Assembly: GCF_003234265.2 (NCBI RefSeq)
Contig: NZ_CP126256.1
Coordinates: forward strand, 2,852,001-2,916,000
Length of the DNA stretch: 64,000 bases
Reading direction: 5' to 3'
Origin: Curtobacterium sp. MCSS17_015
GTDB taxonomy: Bacteria; Actinomycetota; Actinomycetes; Actinomycetales; Microbacteriaceae
Shown here: piece by piece, positions 6,871-15,659 of the stretch
Layout: each line of letters opens with the position of its first letter
Numbering within the stretch: position 1 is the stretch's first letter
Notes under the pieces: model-generated
Seen by the model: the letters and a program-made list of their open reading frames with translations, nothing else
What the model was told of the DNA's origin: nothing
The model's database searches: none
Position numbers and translations under genes: made by a program

Positions 6871-9800
6871 CGGCGTGCGGGAACCGGGGGGATGGAGATC
6901 TCCTGCGTGGCACCGCGGTCGACACCGAGCACCTGCGCGACCGTGTTCGCGACCCGGTCCGGGTCGGAGAACAGCTGGAACGCGTGCACGCGCACGTAGT
7001 GCCACCCGAGACGACGGAGCACCTCGGGACGGAGCCGCAGGGACTCGCGGAGCGACCCCTTCACCAGCGACGCGTCGGTCTCGATCGTGACGCAGACCCC
7101 GCCGTGCGCGGCGACCAGGCCGAGCTTGCCGCGGTGGCCGAGCGCGACCGGGATGCCACGCATCTCGAGTCGGCGGGCCAGGTCGACGAGCAGCGGGTCG
7201 GAGTCGTCCGGCACGTACTCGGCGGTGGTGCGGGCACGGACCTCGGCCAGGATCTCGGCGAGGGCGACGGTGCCGTGACCCATGCGCTCGGCCTCGATGT
7301 CGGACGGCTGGAAGCACGTGACGATGACCATCGAACGACGGGCCCGGGTCATCGCGACGGCGAGCAGCCGCTCCCCGCCGGGCTTGCCGAGCGGACCGAA
7401 GTCACGCAGGACGCGGCCGTGCGGGGTGCGGCCGTAGCCGATCGAGAACACGACGCGGTCACGGCTCTGCGCCACGGACTGCTCCAGCGTGGCGACGATG
7501 AACGGCTCGGGCCGGTCACCGATGACGAACTCGGTGAGGTCCTTGTGCCCCTGCGCCGCGGCGAGCACGGCCTGCTCGACCCGGACCGCGTGCTTCGCCG
7601 AGGCCGTGATGACCATGAGCGACTCGGTCGGCCGGGTGCGGGCGTGCTCGATGACGTGCCGGACGACTCGGTCCACCTCGGCGTCGACGCTCTCGACCGC
7701 TCCGGACTCGGGGTCCGGCACGGCCTTGCCCTCGCTGACGTAGTCGAGCGCGATGGAGCCGTGTCCGAGGAACGACCCGGCCCACGGCAGCGACTCGATG
7801 CGGCCGCCGTAGAAGCGACGGTTGACGAGCTCCGCCAGGTCCTCGCCGCCGGCCCGGTACGAGCGGGTGAGCGACAGCGTCGGCAGCAGGGTGGAGAGCT
7901 TGGCGAGGGCGGAGTCGGCGTGCAGGGCGTCGAGCGTCTCCTCGTCCACCTGCAGCGCGCGGTGGTCCGGGTCGACGGCGACGCGGAACGGCGACGGCGT
8001 CTGCGTCACCGGGTCCCCGAACACGACGGTCTGCCGGGCACGGCGGACGGCCCCGACCGTCTCGGCGATCGTCACGGCACCGGCGTCGACGAGGATCACG
8101 GTGTCGAACGGCATCGTGTCGGCGATCTGCGCGACCTCGTAGGGCGAGGCGAGCCAGACCGGCGCGATGGCACGGGACAGGTGCGGGGCGGAGTCGTGGA
8201 GCAGGCGCGAGGTGATCGCACCCTCCTTGAGCTGCGTCTTCAGCGCGGAGGACTCCTCCGGCCAGTCGACGAGCCCGACCTTCCAGTTCTCGGCGAGCTG
8301 CCACGCCAGCCCCTGGGAGACGCCGGCGGCGTGCGCGTCGTCGACGAGTCGGAAGTCGGCCTCGACCCGGTCGAGCATGTCGGTGTTCGCGCCGAGCAGT
8401 GCCCGGTCGGACTCGAGCATGGTCTCGAGCGCGGACTGCCACCAGGCGAGCTCGAGCTCGGCCGGCACCTGCACGTCCGGCACGTGGCGGTTCGCCAGGT
8501 CGGTGAGCAGGGGCTCGAGCTGCAGGTCGCGGAGGGTCTGCATGAGCTCGGTGCGCTCCTGCAGGTTGTGCAGGACGTCCGACTCGGCGGCGAGTTCCGC
8601 GATGGTCGGCACGAGCTGGTCGATCGGCAGGTTCGCGAGCTGCTGCTCGCGACTGGTCCGGCCGAGCGGCTCGTCGAGACGGGCCAGGTCCTCGACCACG
8701 TTCGAGAACAGCACCTGGACGTCGGCGATGCCGGTGGGGACCTCGGGGTTCACCCCGGCGGCCACGTAGCGCTGCCAGAGCACGCGCTGCTGCTGGACCC
8801 GCGTGAGCGCCTCGTGCAGGTCGGACACGTGCACGCCCGGACGGACGTACTCCCGTGCGAGCTTCTTGAGCCGTCGGCGGTTCGTGCTCGACATCGGCGC
8901 GCCCTCGCCCCGGGGTGCGGTCGCGGCCACGAGCTCCGACACGGAACGGTCGAACACGATCGGCAGGAAGCGGTCGAGGGTGTCACGGATCTCGGTGAGC
9001 AGGCGGAGGTAGATGCCGAGCTCGTTGATCGTCGTGAACTGCCGCATGTGCGTCGACGCGACGAGGTCGTGCGCACGCTGCAGGAGGGCCGGCAGCGCTC
9101 CGCCGTCGAGCTCCTGCGCGGTCTTGTGGGCGCGCTGGGCGCCGTCGCTCGAGGTGAACTTCGCGCCGTACCAGGGCGAGTCGTCCGGGCCGTACCGGAA
9201 CTCGCCGAGGTTCGCCGCGCTGACCATGGTCTCCGCGACACGGGCGCGGCCGGTGACCATCGACACGACGGACTGCTTCGAGAGCCGGGCCGTGGTGGAG
9301 GGGGCGACCGGCAGCAGGGACAGACGGGAGAGCTCGACCAGGCAGTCGAGCACGCTGACCCCGAAGTCGGGGTCCGTGCGGGTCAGGGCACCGCGGTAGT
9401 CGGTGAGGACCTTGCGGAGCCGGACCAGGGCGTCGTCGACCTCGCGCAGGTTCGGACGGCTGGCCTTCTCGTTCCGGGCGATGGCCCGGACGACGTCGCG
9501 GCGCAGGGTGTTCGGCGTGACGGCGACACCGGGCAGGTGCACCTCGCCGAAGCGGGCGGCGATGCCACGCAGGGTGGCGCGGCGGGGGCTGACCACGAGG
9601 ACGCGCTTGTTCGCGGCGACGAGGCCACCGAGCGCGTTGACGATCGTCTGCGTGCCGCCGGTGCCCGGCAGGGTCTTCACGACGATGGAGTTGCCGGCCG
9701 TGATCTGTGCGATCACGTTCTCCTGCTCGTCGTCGGCGTCGAGCAGCAGGGTGTCCGTCTCCGGGCTGCGCTCGTCCGACGGGGTCTGCTCGACCGGGTG

Positions 9801-10619
9801 GTACGACTGCTCGACCTGCCACTTCGCGCTCGGGTTGCCGGCGAGGGCGTCGAGCACCGGGTGGGCGAGGTCCTTCGTGTCCTCGACGAGCCCGGTCGCG
9901 ACCTCGGCGAACGTCGAGACGACGAGCCGGGCGTGCACCGAGAAGCCGGGGATGTGCGCGGTCAGCCCGCGGAGCCGGTCGATCACCGGGTTCGGCGTGA
10001 ACGAGCCGTCCTGCTGCGCGAGCGCGACGAACGACTGGGCGTCGAGGGTGACACCGAACTGCTCGCGGAGCGCGTCGGACAGACCCGGGTTGAGCACGGG
10101 CTCGCCGAGCAGTCGGACCTCGAAGTCGCGGCCGTGACGGCGGATCGCCAGCGGTCGGAGCAGCACCGGGCCACGGAAGTGCTCGTCGCCGTGCTGCCAG
10201 TCCGCGATGCCGATGCCGAGCTTGACGGCGTCGATCCCGCGGACCGTGGCGAGCTCGGTGCCCTTCGCCTCGACGTGCCCGGCGGCGACGCGGGCTGCCC
10301 GCAGCGCGACCTCGTCGCGGATCAGGCTCGAGAGCAGCGTCGTCTTGCCGGTGATGAACTGGGCCAGGCCGCCGGGGTGCGTGGTCGAGAGTTCGATGCG
10401 CGCACGGGGGTGGTCGGCGAAGTGCACGAGGGGACTCGTCCCACCGACACCGGCGAGCTGCTCGCGCCAGGCGTCCCACGCGGGCTCGGCGGCGTTGCCC
10501 GCGGTCAGGCGGGGGTCGCCCAGGCTGATCGCGTGCGGGCTCGTGACCTGGAGTTCGGGACGCAGCGGGGACTGCTCGTCGGGCAGGTCGTTGCCCTCGA
10601 CGGGGGCGTCGTCGTTCAC
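6867..10619 (-). CDS. Superfamily-1 helicase-like protein with eroded Walker motifs and REase-like C-terminus
   Basis: A protein of about 1250 residues related to DUF4011-type SF1 helicases. The ATPase core begins near residue 300. Where Walker A should be the sequence is LPGTGGTQT (317-325), with Gly instead of the P-loop lysine. The Walker B region reads VILVDAGAVT, Ala replacing the usual Glu of DE. Later motifs are partly kept: FGDPVTQTPSPF, LTRSYRAGGEDLAELVN, VAMTRARRSMVIV. The last ~90 residues (ARRLEMRGIPVALGHRGKLG...LRRLGWHYVRVHAFQLF) resemble the small Vsr/DUF559-type nuclease domain found on such proteins. Three GTG starts are possible (10658, 10649, 10619); 10619 is chosen for GAGG five bases upstream. 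Confidence 0.8.
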   Translation of the reverse strand: MNDDAPVEGNDLPDEQSPLRPELQVTSPHAISLGDPRLTAGNAAEPAWDAWREQLAGVGGTSPLVHFADHPRARIELSTTHPGGLAQFITGKTTLLSSLIRDEVALRAARVAAGHVEAKGTELATVRGIDAVKLGIGIADWQHGDEHFRGPVLLRPLAIRRHGRDFEVRLLGEPVLNPGLSDALREQFGVTLDAQSFVALAQQDGSFTPNPVIDRLRGLTAHIPGFSVHARLVVSTFAEVATGLVEDTKDLAHPVLDALAGNPSAKWQVEQSYHPVEQTPSDERSPETDTLLLDADDEQENVIAQITAGNSIVVKTLPGTGGTQTIVNALGGLVAANKRVLVVSPRRATLRGIAARFGEVHLPGVAVTPNTLRRDVVRAIARNEKASRPNLREVDDALVRLRKVLTDYRGALTRTDPDFGVSVLDCLVELSRLSLLPVAPSTTARLSKQSVVSMVTGRARVAETMVSAANLGEFRYGPDDSPWYGAKFTSSDGAQRAHKTAQELDGGALPALLQRAHDLVASTHMRQFTTINELGIYLRLLTEIRDTLDRFLPIVFDRSVSELVAATAPRGEGAPMSSTNRRRLKKLAREYVRPGVHVSDLHEALTRVQQQRVLWQRYVAAGVNPEVPTGIADVQVLFSNVVEDLARLDEPLGRTSREQQLANLPIDQLVPTIAELAAESDVLHNLQERTELMQTLRDLQLEPLLTDLANRHVPDVQVPAELELAWWQSALETMLESDRALLGANTDMLDRVEADFRLVDDAHAAGVSQGLAWQLAENWKVGLVDWPEESSALKTQLKEGAITSRLLHDSAPHLSRAIAPVWLASPYEVAQIADTMPFDTVILVDAGAVTIAETVGAVRRARQTVVFGDPVTQTPSPFRVAVDPDHRALQVDEETLDALHADSALAKLSTLLPTLSLTRSYRAGGEDLAELVNRRFYGGRIESLPWAGSFLGHGSIALDYVSEGKAVPDPESGAVESVDAEVDRVVRHVIEHARTRPTESLMVITASAKHAVRVEQAVLAAAQGHKDLTEFVIGDRPEPFIVATLEQSVAQSRDRVVFSIGYGRTPHGRVLRDFGPLGKPGGERLLAVAMTRARRSMVIVTCFQPSDIEAERMGHGTVALAEILAEVRARTTAEYVPDDSDPLLVDLARRLEMRGIPVALGHRGKLGLVAAHGGVCVTIETDASLVKGSLRESLRLRPEVLRRLGWHYVRVHAFQLFSDPDRVANTVAQVLGVDRGATQEISIPPVPARR

Positions 10620-10791
10620 GTCGTCCTCATCGTCGGTCGCCCTGTCCACTCTCCACACCCGCCCACTGTAGGCGGAAGCGCCACAGCACTCTGGCAATGA
10701 GCCCCCTGTTTCGGGTTTTCGTCCCGCCGGGCCGCACACCGCCCCCTCGCCCGGCCGGAGCCCGGACCCTCGGGTGTGGTACCAACGGTGC

Positions 10792-11664
10792 ATGGCCATC
10801 GACGACCGTCCCGCTCCGTCCACTCCCGCGCCGTCCCGGCGTCGAACGGTCCCCGCCGAGATCTCGCGCTCGTGGCTCCTCGTCGCCGGCACCGCCGCCG
10901 AACGCTTCGACCGGGCCACCCGCTCCCGCGCCGACCAGGTGATCCTCGACATCGAGGACGCCGTCGACCCGGCAGCCAAGCCCTCCGCCCGTGCCACCGT
11001 CGCCGCGTGGCTGGCCGGCGGCGGCGAGGCCTGGGTGCGGATCAACGACGTCACGACCGACTTCTGGGCCGACGACGTCGAGGAGCTCCGCGGGCTGCCC
11101 GGGCTGCAGGGCGTGATGCTCGCGAAGACCGAGTCGCCGGCGCAGGTCACGGACACGTGGCACCGGCTCGGCGGGCAGACCCCCGTCATCGCGCTGGTGG
11201 AGTCGGCGGTCGGCATCGAGGAGTCGGTCTCGATCGCCCGCGCACAGGGTGCGTTCCGCCTGGCGTTCGGCAGCGGCGACTACCGCCGCGACACCGGCAC
11301 GAGCGCCGACACCCTCGCGATGGCGTACCCCCGGTCGCGCCTGGTGGTGGCGTCCCGCGTCGGTGACCTGCCCGGTCCGATCGACGGACCGACGGTCGGG
11401 TCGTCGCACCCGATCCTCCGCGAGCAGTCCCAGGTCGCCGTGTCGCTCGGCCTGACCGGCAAGCTCTGCCTCGACACCGAGCAACTGCCCGTCATCAACG
11501 AGGTCATCTCGCCGACACCGACCGACGTCGCCTGGGCGCAGGACTTCCTCGACGACTTCGAGGCCCGTGGCCGGGTCATCCGCGACGGATCGGACCTGCC
11601 GCGACTCGGACGGGCGCAGAAGATCCAGCGGCTCGCCCAGGCGTTCGGCGTCGAGCCCCGGTAG
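10792..11664 (+). CDS. HpcH/HpaI aldolase / citrate lyase (CitE-like) family protein
   Basis: A 290-residue CitE-like enzyme expected to cleave or form a C-C bond of an acyl-CoA or oxo-acid with Mg2+. Motifs in order are VILDIEDAVDPAAK (metal and carboxylate site), VRINDV, VMLAKTESPAQV, IALVESAVGIEE and LAFGSGDYRRDTG, ending with the DDFEARGRVIRDGSD segment typical of the family. Citramalyl-CoA lyase-like activity is possible but cannot be assigned. An upstream GTG at 10774 is less likely. It precedes an unrelated membrane protein by 10 bp. Confidence 0.88.
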   Translation: MAIDDRPAPSTPAPSRRRTVPAEISRSWLLVAGTAAERFDRATRSRADQVILDIEDAVDPAAKPSARATVAAWLAGGGEAWVRINDVTTDFWADDVEELRGLPGLQGVMLAKTESPAQVTDTWHRLGGQTPVIALVESAVGIEESVSIARAQGAFRLAFGSGDYRRDTGTSADTLAMAYPRSRLVVASRVGDLPGPIDGPTVGSSHPILREQSQVAVSLGLTGKLCLDTEQLPVINEVISPTPTDVAWAQDFLDDFEARGRVIRDGSDLPRLGRAQKIQRLAQAFGVEPR

Positions 11665-11674
11665 GAACGGTGCC

Positions 11675-12169
11675 ATGACCTGGTCGAACGTCCCCGGATC
11701 CGGACCGCAGCACCACGCGGGGTCCCAGCAGCACAGCGAGGCCGAGCGCATCGCCTGGGAGCAGGGCGCGTCGTCGCTGTTCCCGCCCGGGAAGATCGCC
11801 GACCGGGTCTCGACCGTCCTGCTCCTGGCGGCCGGTGCCGTCCTCACCGCGATCGCCGCCGTCACGGGCGTCATCGCCGTCGCCTCCACGACGACGTCCT
11901 GCGGCGCCGCCGGTGACTGCTCCCCCGGCGGGACCATCGCAGGCGCGGCGATCGCGGTCGGCGGAGCGTTCGTCATCGGGGTCGTCACGCTCGTGTTCGC
12001 GATCGGCGCCTGGATCCGGCGACGGACCTCGTGGTGGATCGCCGGGATCGGCTTCGTCCTGACCGTCGCCGTCGTCACATGGGGGACGGTGCTCTTCGTG
12101 CAGGCGCTCGACGACCAGGGCGTCGGCCCGGGGAGTGGGTTCGGCACCGCACAGCTCCCCGTCCCCTGA
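11675..12169 (+). CDS. Predicted membrane protein, three hydrophobic segments
   Basis: A 164-residue protein with a hydrophilic His/Gln-rich N-terminus (GPQHHAGSQQHSEAER) and membrane helices at roughly 44-70, 82-108 and 112-136. Two cysteines lie in the loop between helices 1 and 2 (TSCGAAGDC), on the outside if the N-terminus is cytoplasmic. No catalytic motif is seen and the family is not recognised; similar small membrane proteins are common in Microbacteriaceae. It starts 10 bp after the CitE-like gene and is probably co-transcribed with it. Confidence 0.75.
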   Translation: MTWSNVPGSGPQHHAGSQQHSEAERIAWEQGASSLFPPGKIADRVSTVLLLAAGAVLTAIAAVTGVIAVASTTTSCGAAGDCSPGGTIAGAAIAVGGAFVIGVVTLVFAIGAWIRRRTSWWIAGIGFVLTVAVVTWGTVLFVQALDDQGVGPGSGFGTAQLPVP

Positions 12170-12230
12170 GCACCCCGCCCCCGAGCCCGCGGCTGGACGT
12201 CCGCCGACCGGTGCGGCGCATGCTGGGCGG

Positions 12231-13112
12231 ATGAAGCAACGAGTCATCGGAGACACGTCCGTCAGTGCGATCGGTCTCGGCGGCATGCCGATGTCCATCG
12301 AGGGGCGACCGGACGAACGGCGCTCCGTCGCCACCGTCCACGCCGCCCTCGAGGCCGGCGTCACCCTCATCGACACCGCGGACGCCTACCACCTGGCCGC
12401 GCACGACGAGGTCGGCCACAACGAGGAGCTCATCGCCCGCGCCGTCCGCGAGTACGGCGGGGACACGTCCGAGCTGCTCATCGCCACCAAGGGCGGGCAC
12501 CTGCGGCCGGAACCCGGGGCGTGGGCCCAGAACGGCGACCCGGCGTACCTCAAGGAGGCGGCGAAGGCGTCCGCGAAGCGCCTGGGCGTCGAGGCGATCG
12601 GCCTGTACCAGTTCCACCGGCCGGACCCGGCCGTGCCGTACGCCGAGTCGGTGGGCGCGCTCGCCGAGCTGCTCGACGAGGGCGTCATCCGGATGGCCGG
12701 CATCTCGAACGCGACGGTCGACCAGATCCGGCAGGCGAACGAGGTCCTCGGGGGTCGGCTCGCATCCGTGCAGAACCGCTTCTCCCCCGTGTTCCGCTCG
12801 AGTGAGCCGGAACTCGAGCTCTGCGACGAGCTCGGCATCGCGTTCCTGCCGTGGAGCCCGCTCGGCGGCATCGCCGGCGCGGCCGACCTCGGCACCACGG
12901 CCGAGGACTTCGCCGTCCTCGCCCAGGAGCGGGACGTCACCCCGCAGGTCATCGCGCTCGCCTGGGAACTCGCGAAGAGCGACGTCGTCATCCCGATCCC
13001 GGGAGCGTCCCGTCCGCAGTCGATCCTCGACTCGGTGACGGCCGCGACGGTGAAGCTCCGTCCGGAGGAGGTCGAGCGTCTCGACGCCTCGCGGCCCGAA
13101 CAGGCGGCCTAG
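12231..13112 (+). CDS. Aldo/keto reductase
   Basis: A 293-residue NADPH-dependent oxidoreductase. The catalytic tetrad is visible: Asp in LIDTADAY, Tyr in the same motif, Lys in LIATKGG and His in YQFHRPD. The cofactor end shows FLPWSPLGG and VIPIPGASRPQSI. The substrate is unknown; general detoxification of carbonyls is the usual role. It is the last gene of a rightward run and ends at a strong bidirectional hairpin. Confidence 0.93.
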   Translation: MKQRVIGDTSVSAIGLGGMPMSIEGRPDERRSVATVHAALEAGVTLIDTADAYHLAAHDEVGHNEELIARAVREYGGDTSELLIATKGGHLRPEPGAWAQNGDPAYLKEAAKASAKRLGVEAIGLYQFHRPDPAVPYAESVGALAELLDEGVIRMAGISNATVDQIRQANEVLGGRLASVQNRFSPVFRSSEPELELCDELGIAFLPWSPLGGIAGAADLGTTAEDFAVLAQERDVTPQVIALAWELAKSDVVIPIPGASRPQSILDSVTAATVKLRPEEVERLDASRPEQAA

Positions 13113-13145
13113 GCCTCGCACGCTGCGGCGAGCCGACCGGCTCGC

Positions 13146-13188
13146 GCACCACGGGCCTCCCGTCCGGACGACGGGAGGCCCGTGGTGC
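13146..13188. terminator. Bidirectional hairpin, 19-bp perfect stem
   Basis: Arms 13146-13164 and 13170-13188 are perfectly complementary around a 5-nt loop (CGGAC) between two convergent genes. The stem contains the GGGCCTCCCGTC sequence that recurs in other hairpins of this window. There is no T-run. Confidence 0.85.
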
Positions 13189-13210
13189 GTCCGTCAGTCG
13201 ACGGCGCCGC

Positions 13211-13714
13211 TCAGGACGCGCAGGTCGAGTCGAAGTCCGTCCCGGCGGTCTGGACCGCCTTGGCCGAGTCCTGGAACGCGCCGAGGTCGGCCGACTGCGG
13301 GTCCTTCGTGATCGCCTCGAGCCGCGTCACCATGTCGCCGTAGGCGCTCTGGAACGCCTCGGCCTTGCCCTTCACCTCGGTGTTGCTGACCGCGTCGACA
13401 CCGGCGTCGATGTCCGCGTCGAGCTCCTTGAGCTCGGCGACCGCGGCGTCGGGGTCGGACTGCAGCTTCGTGGCCTCGGACTGGAGCCCCTCGGCAGCGG
13501 AGCGCACCTTGCTCTCGAACGCGGCACACGCGTCGGCCTTGGACTGCGAGCCCGACTGCTCCTCCGCGGCCTTCGTCGGTGCGCTCGAGGACCCGCTCGT
13601 GGCGCCCTGGCCCTGGGTCCCCTCGGCCGTCGTGCTGCCGCCCGAGGAGCAACCGGCGAGCAGGACCGCGGCGAGTGCGGCGGTCGCGAGGACGGAGACG
13701 TGCTTCGTGGACAT
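13211..13714 (-). CDS. Small lipoprotein, helical, unknown function
   Basis: A 167-residue lipoprotein. Residues 1-21 are a Sec signal peptide (MSTKHVSVLATAALAAVLLAGC) with lipobox LAGC. A Ser/Gly/Thr linker follows to about residue 55, then a domain rich in Ala, Glu, Lys and Asp predicted to be helical (ACAAFESKVRSAAEGLQS...). Cys at about 63 and at the C-terminus (DSTCAS) could form a disulfide. AGGGGGG lies just upstream of the ATG. No family is recognised; it would sit on the outer face of the membrane. Confidence 0.8.
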   Translation of the reverse strand: MSTKHVSVLATAALAAVLLAGCSSGGSTTAEGTQGQGATSGSSSAPTKAAEEQSGSQSKADACAAFESKVRSAAEGLQSEATKLQSDPDAAVAELKELDADIDAGVDAVSNTEVKGKAEAFQSAYGDMVTRLEAITKDPQSADLGAFQDSAKAVQTAGTDFDSTCAS

Positions 13715-13891
13715 GGGATCCCCCCTGGTTCGTGACGCGTCCCCCGATCGGTGACCCGTTCCGGCCCGACAGTACTGATCGATCGCTCAGGGAGTCCGGT
13801 CCGGCGCGACGGACGGCCTCGACCACGCGTCGGGCCCCGGCCGGCTCGGCCCCGACGCTCGCCGGCCGGACGGACGCGTACGGTCGAGGCC

Positions 13892-14869
13892 ATGCGTGCC
13901 ATCACCATCTCCCAGCCCGGCGACGTGGACGTCATGTCCCTCGGCGAGCTCCCCGACCCGGTCCCGGGCGACGGCGAGGTCCTCGTCGAGGTCGCGGCCG
14001 CCGGCGTCAACAACGCGGACCTGCAGCAACGGCAGGGGAACTACCCGCCGCCGCCGGGCGCGTCCGACGTCCTCGGGCTCGAGGTCTCCGGCACGGTCCG
14101 CTCGCTCGGTGCCGGGGTGACCGGGTGGTCCGTCGGCGACCGCGTGTGTGCGCTGCTCAGCGGTGGCGGCTACGCGTCCCTCGCGGTGGTGCCGGCCGCG
14201 CAGCTCCTGCCGGTGCCGGACGACCTGGACCTGGTGGCCGCGGCCGGGCTCCCCGAAGCCGCGTGCACGGTCTACTCGAACGTCGGGATGCTCGCCGGAC
14301 TCCGGCCGGGGCAGACGCTCCTCGTGCACGGTGGCACCGGCGGGATGGGGTCGCACGCGGTGCTCTGGGCGAAGGCCCTCGGCGCCCGGGTGGTCGCGAC
14401 GAGCGGCGGCGCGCGGAAGGTCGCTGCCTCCCGCGAGCTCGGCGCGGACCTGGTCGTCGACCACCGCGAGGAGGACTTCGTCGAGCGTGCCCTGGCCTTC
14501 ACGGACGGTGTCGGTGTGGACGTGGTCCTCGACGTGGTCGGCCCGTCGTACCTGCACCGGAACCTCGAGGTCCTCGCACCGAACGGACACCTCGCGATCA
14601 TCGCCGCCGGGTCCGGGCCGGACGCGACCCTGCCGATCGGGCAGCTCATGCGGAAGCGCGCCTCGGTCAGCGGGACGACGCTCCGGGCACGGCCGGCGTC
14701 CGAGAAGGCCGAGATCGTCGCAGCCGTGCGGCGGGAGGTGTGGCCGTTCGTCGAGGACGGGCGTGTGCGTCCGGTCGTGGACGCCGTGTTCCCCCTCGCC
14801 GACGCGGCCGAGGCCCACCGGCGCCTGGCGTCGGGGGACGTCGTCGGCAAGCTGCTGCTCGCCCTGTAG
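13892..14869 (+). CDS. NAD(P)H-quinone oxidoreductase / zinc-type alcohol dehydrogenase family
   Basis: A 325-residue medium-chain reductase of the quinone-oxidoreductase (QOR/PIG3) branch. It shows AAGVNNADLQQRQGNYPPPPG, the typical LGLEVSGTV, the Rossmann motif VHGGTGGMGSHAVLWAKALGA (split view, ~145-165) and VVLDVVGPSYL. It lacks the cysteine cluster of structural-zinc dehydrogenases, in line with a zinc-free quinone reductase. A -10-like TACGGT (13879-13884) ends 7 nt before the ATG. The substrate is unassigned. Confidence 0.92.
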   Translation: MRAITISQPGDVDVMSLGELPDPVPGDGEVLVEVAAAGVNNADLQQRQGNYPPPPGASDVLGLEVSGTVRSLGAGVTGWSVGDRVCALLSGGGYASLAVVPAAQLLPVPDDLDLVAAAGLPEAACTVYSNVGMLAGLRPGQTLLVHGGTGGMGSHAVLWAKALGARVVATSGGARKVAASRELGADLVVDHREEDFVERALAFTDGVGVDVVLDVVGPSYLHRNLEVLAPNGHLAIIAAGSGPDATLPIGQLMRKRASVSGTTLRARPASEKAEIVAAVRREVWPFVEDGRVRPVVDAVFPLADAAEAHRRLASGDVVGKLLLAL

Positions 14870-14912
14870 CGCTGGCGGCGGCCGCGCCACCGCCGGTCGT
14901 GTCCGGCCCGCG

Positions 14913-15659
14913 CTACGCGTGCACCCGCGCCAGGAACGCGCGGAGCGCCGGGTGCTGCGGGTCGTCGAGGAGCGCTGCGGGAGCGCCCTGCTCGACGACC
15001 TCGCCCTCGTGCAGGAACACGATCCGGTCGGCGACGTTCCGCGCGAAGCGCATCTCGTGCGTCGTCATGAGGATCGTGGAGCCCTGCTCCTTGAGCTCGG
15101 TGACGAGGTCGAGGACCTCGCCGACGAGCTGCGGGTCGAGTGCACTCGTCACCTCGTCGAGCAGGAGCAGTTCCGGGTCGGACGCGATGGCCCGGACGAT
15201 CGCGACGCGCTGCTGCTGTCCGCCCGACAACCGGTCCGGGAACGCACCGGCGAAGTCGCCGAGGCCGATCCGGTCGAGCAGGCGACGAGCGGTCGCCTCG
15301 GCATCCGTCCGGGAGGCGCGGTGCACCTTCCGGGAGGCCAGGGTCACGTTGTCGAGGACGCTCATGTGCGGGAACAGGTTGAACTGCTGGAAGACGACGC
15401 CGATGCGTGCGCGGGTGGCGTCGACGTCGACGCGCGGGTCCGACACGTCCTCGCCCTGGAGGAGGACCTGCCCGTCGTCGATGCCCTCGAGCAGGTTGAC
15501 GGTCTTGAGGAGCGTCGACTTGCCCGAGCCGGACGCGCCGATGACGCAGATGACCTCGTGGCGGTGCACGGTCAGGTCGATCCCACGGAGGACCGGCCGG
15601 TCCCCGAAGGTCTTCCGCAGGCCGCGCAGCTCGAGGACGGGGGTGGTCGACCCGGTCAC
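14913..15659 (-). CDS. Amino-acid ABC transporter, ATP-binding protein
   Basis: A 248-residue ATPase of the polar amino acid uptake (PAAT/GlnQ) family. Walker A is GASGSGKST, the Q-loop is VVFQQFNLFPHMSVLDNV, the signature is LSGGQQQR, Walker B is LLLLDEVTSALD and the switch His is in MTTHEMRFA. The GTG start overlaps the permease stop by four bases (GTGA), marking coupled translation. It is the last gene of the transporter, and possibly of the whole unit that begins at 21061. Confidence 0.95.
   Translation of the reverse strand: MTGSTTPVLELRGLRKTFGDRPVLRGIDLTVHRHEVICVIGASGSGKSTLLKTVNLLEGIDDGQVLLQGEDVSDPRVDVDATRARIGVVFQQFNLFPHMSVLDNVTLASRKVHRASRTDAEATARRLLDRIGLGDFAGAFPDRLSGGQQQRVAIVRAIASDPELLLLDEVTSALDPQLVGEVLDLVTELKEQGSTILMTTHEMRFARNVADRIVFLHEGEVVEQGAPAALLDDPQHPALRAFLARVHA

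Noticed and set aside
10340..10375. P-loop-like pattern AQFITGKT in the N-terminal part of the helicase-like protein
   Set aside because: It fits the bare pattern but lacks the surrounding beta-strand and Walker B context, and lies far before the ATPase core.
6984..10700. A 1238-codon open frame on the forward strand opposite the helicase-like gene
   Set aside because: It is Arg/Gly/Asp-rich with no domain-like segment, arises from the high GC content, and mirrors a gene whose reverse frame has clear helicase motifs.
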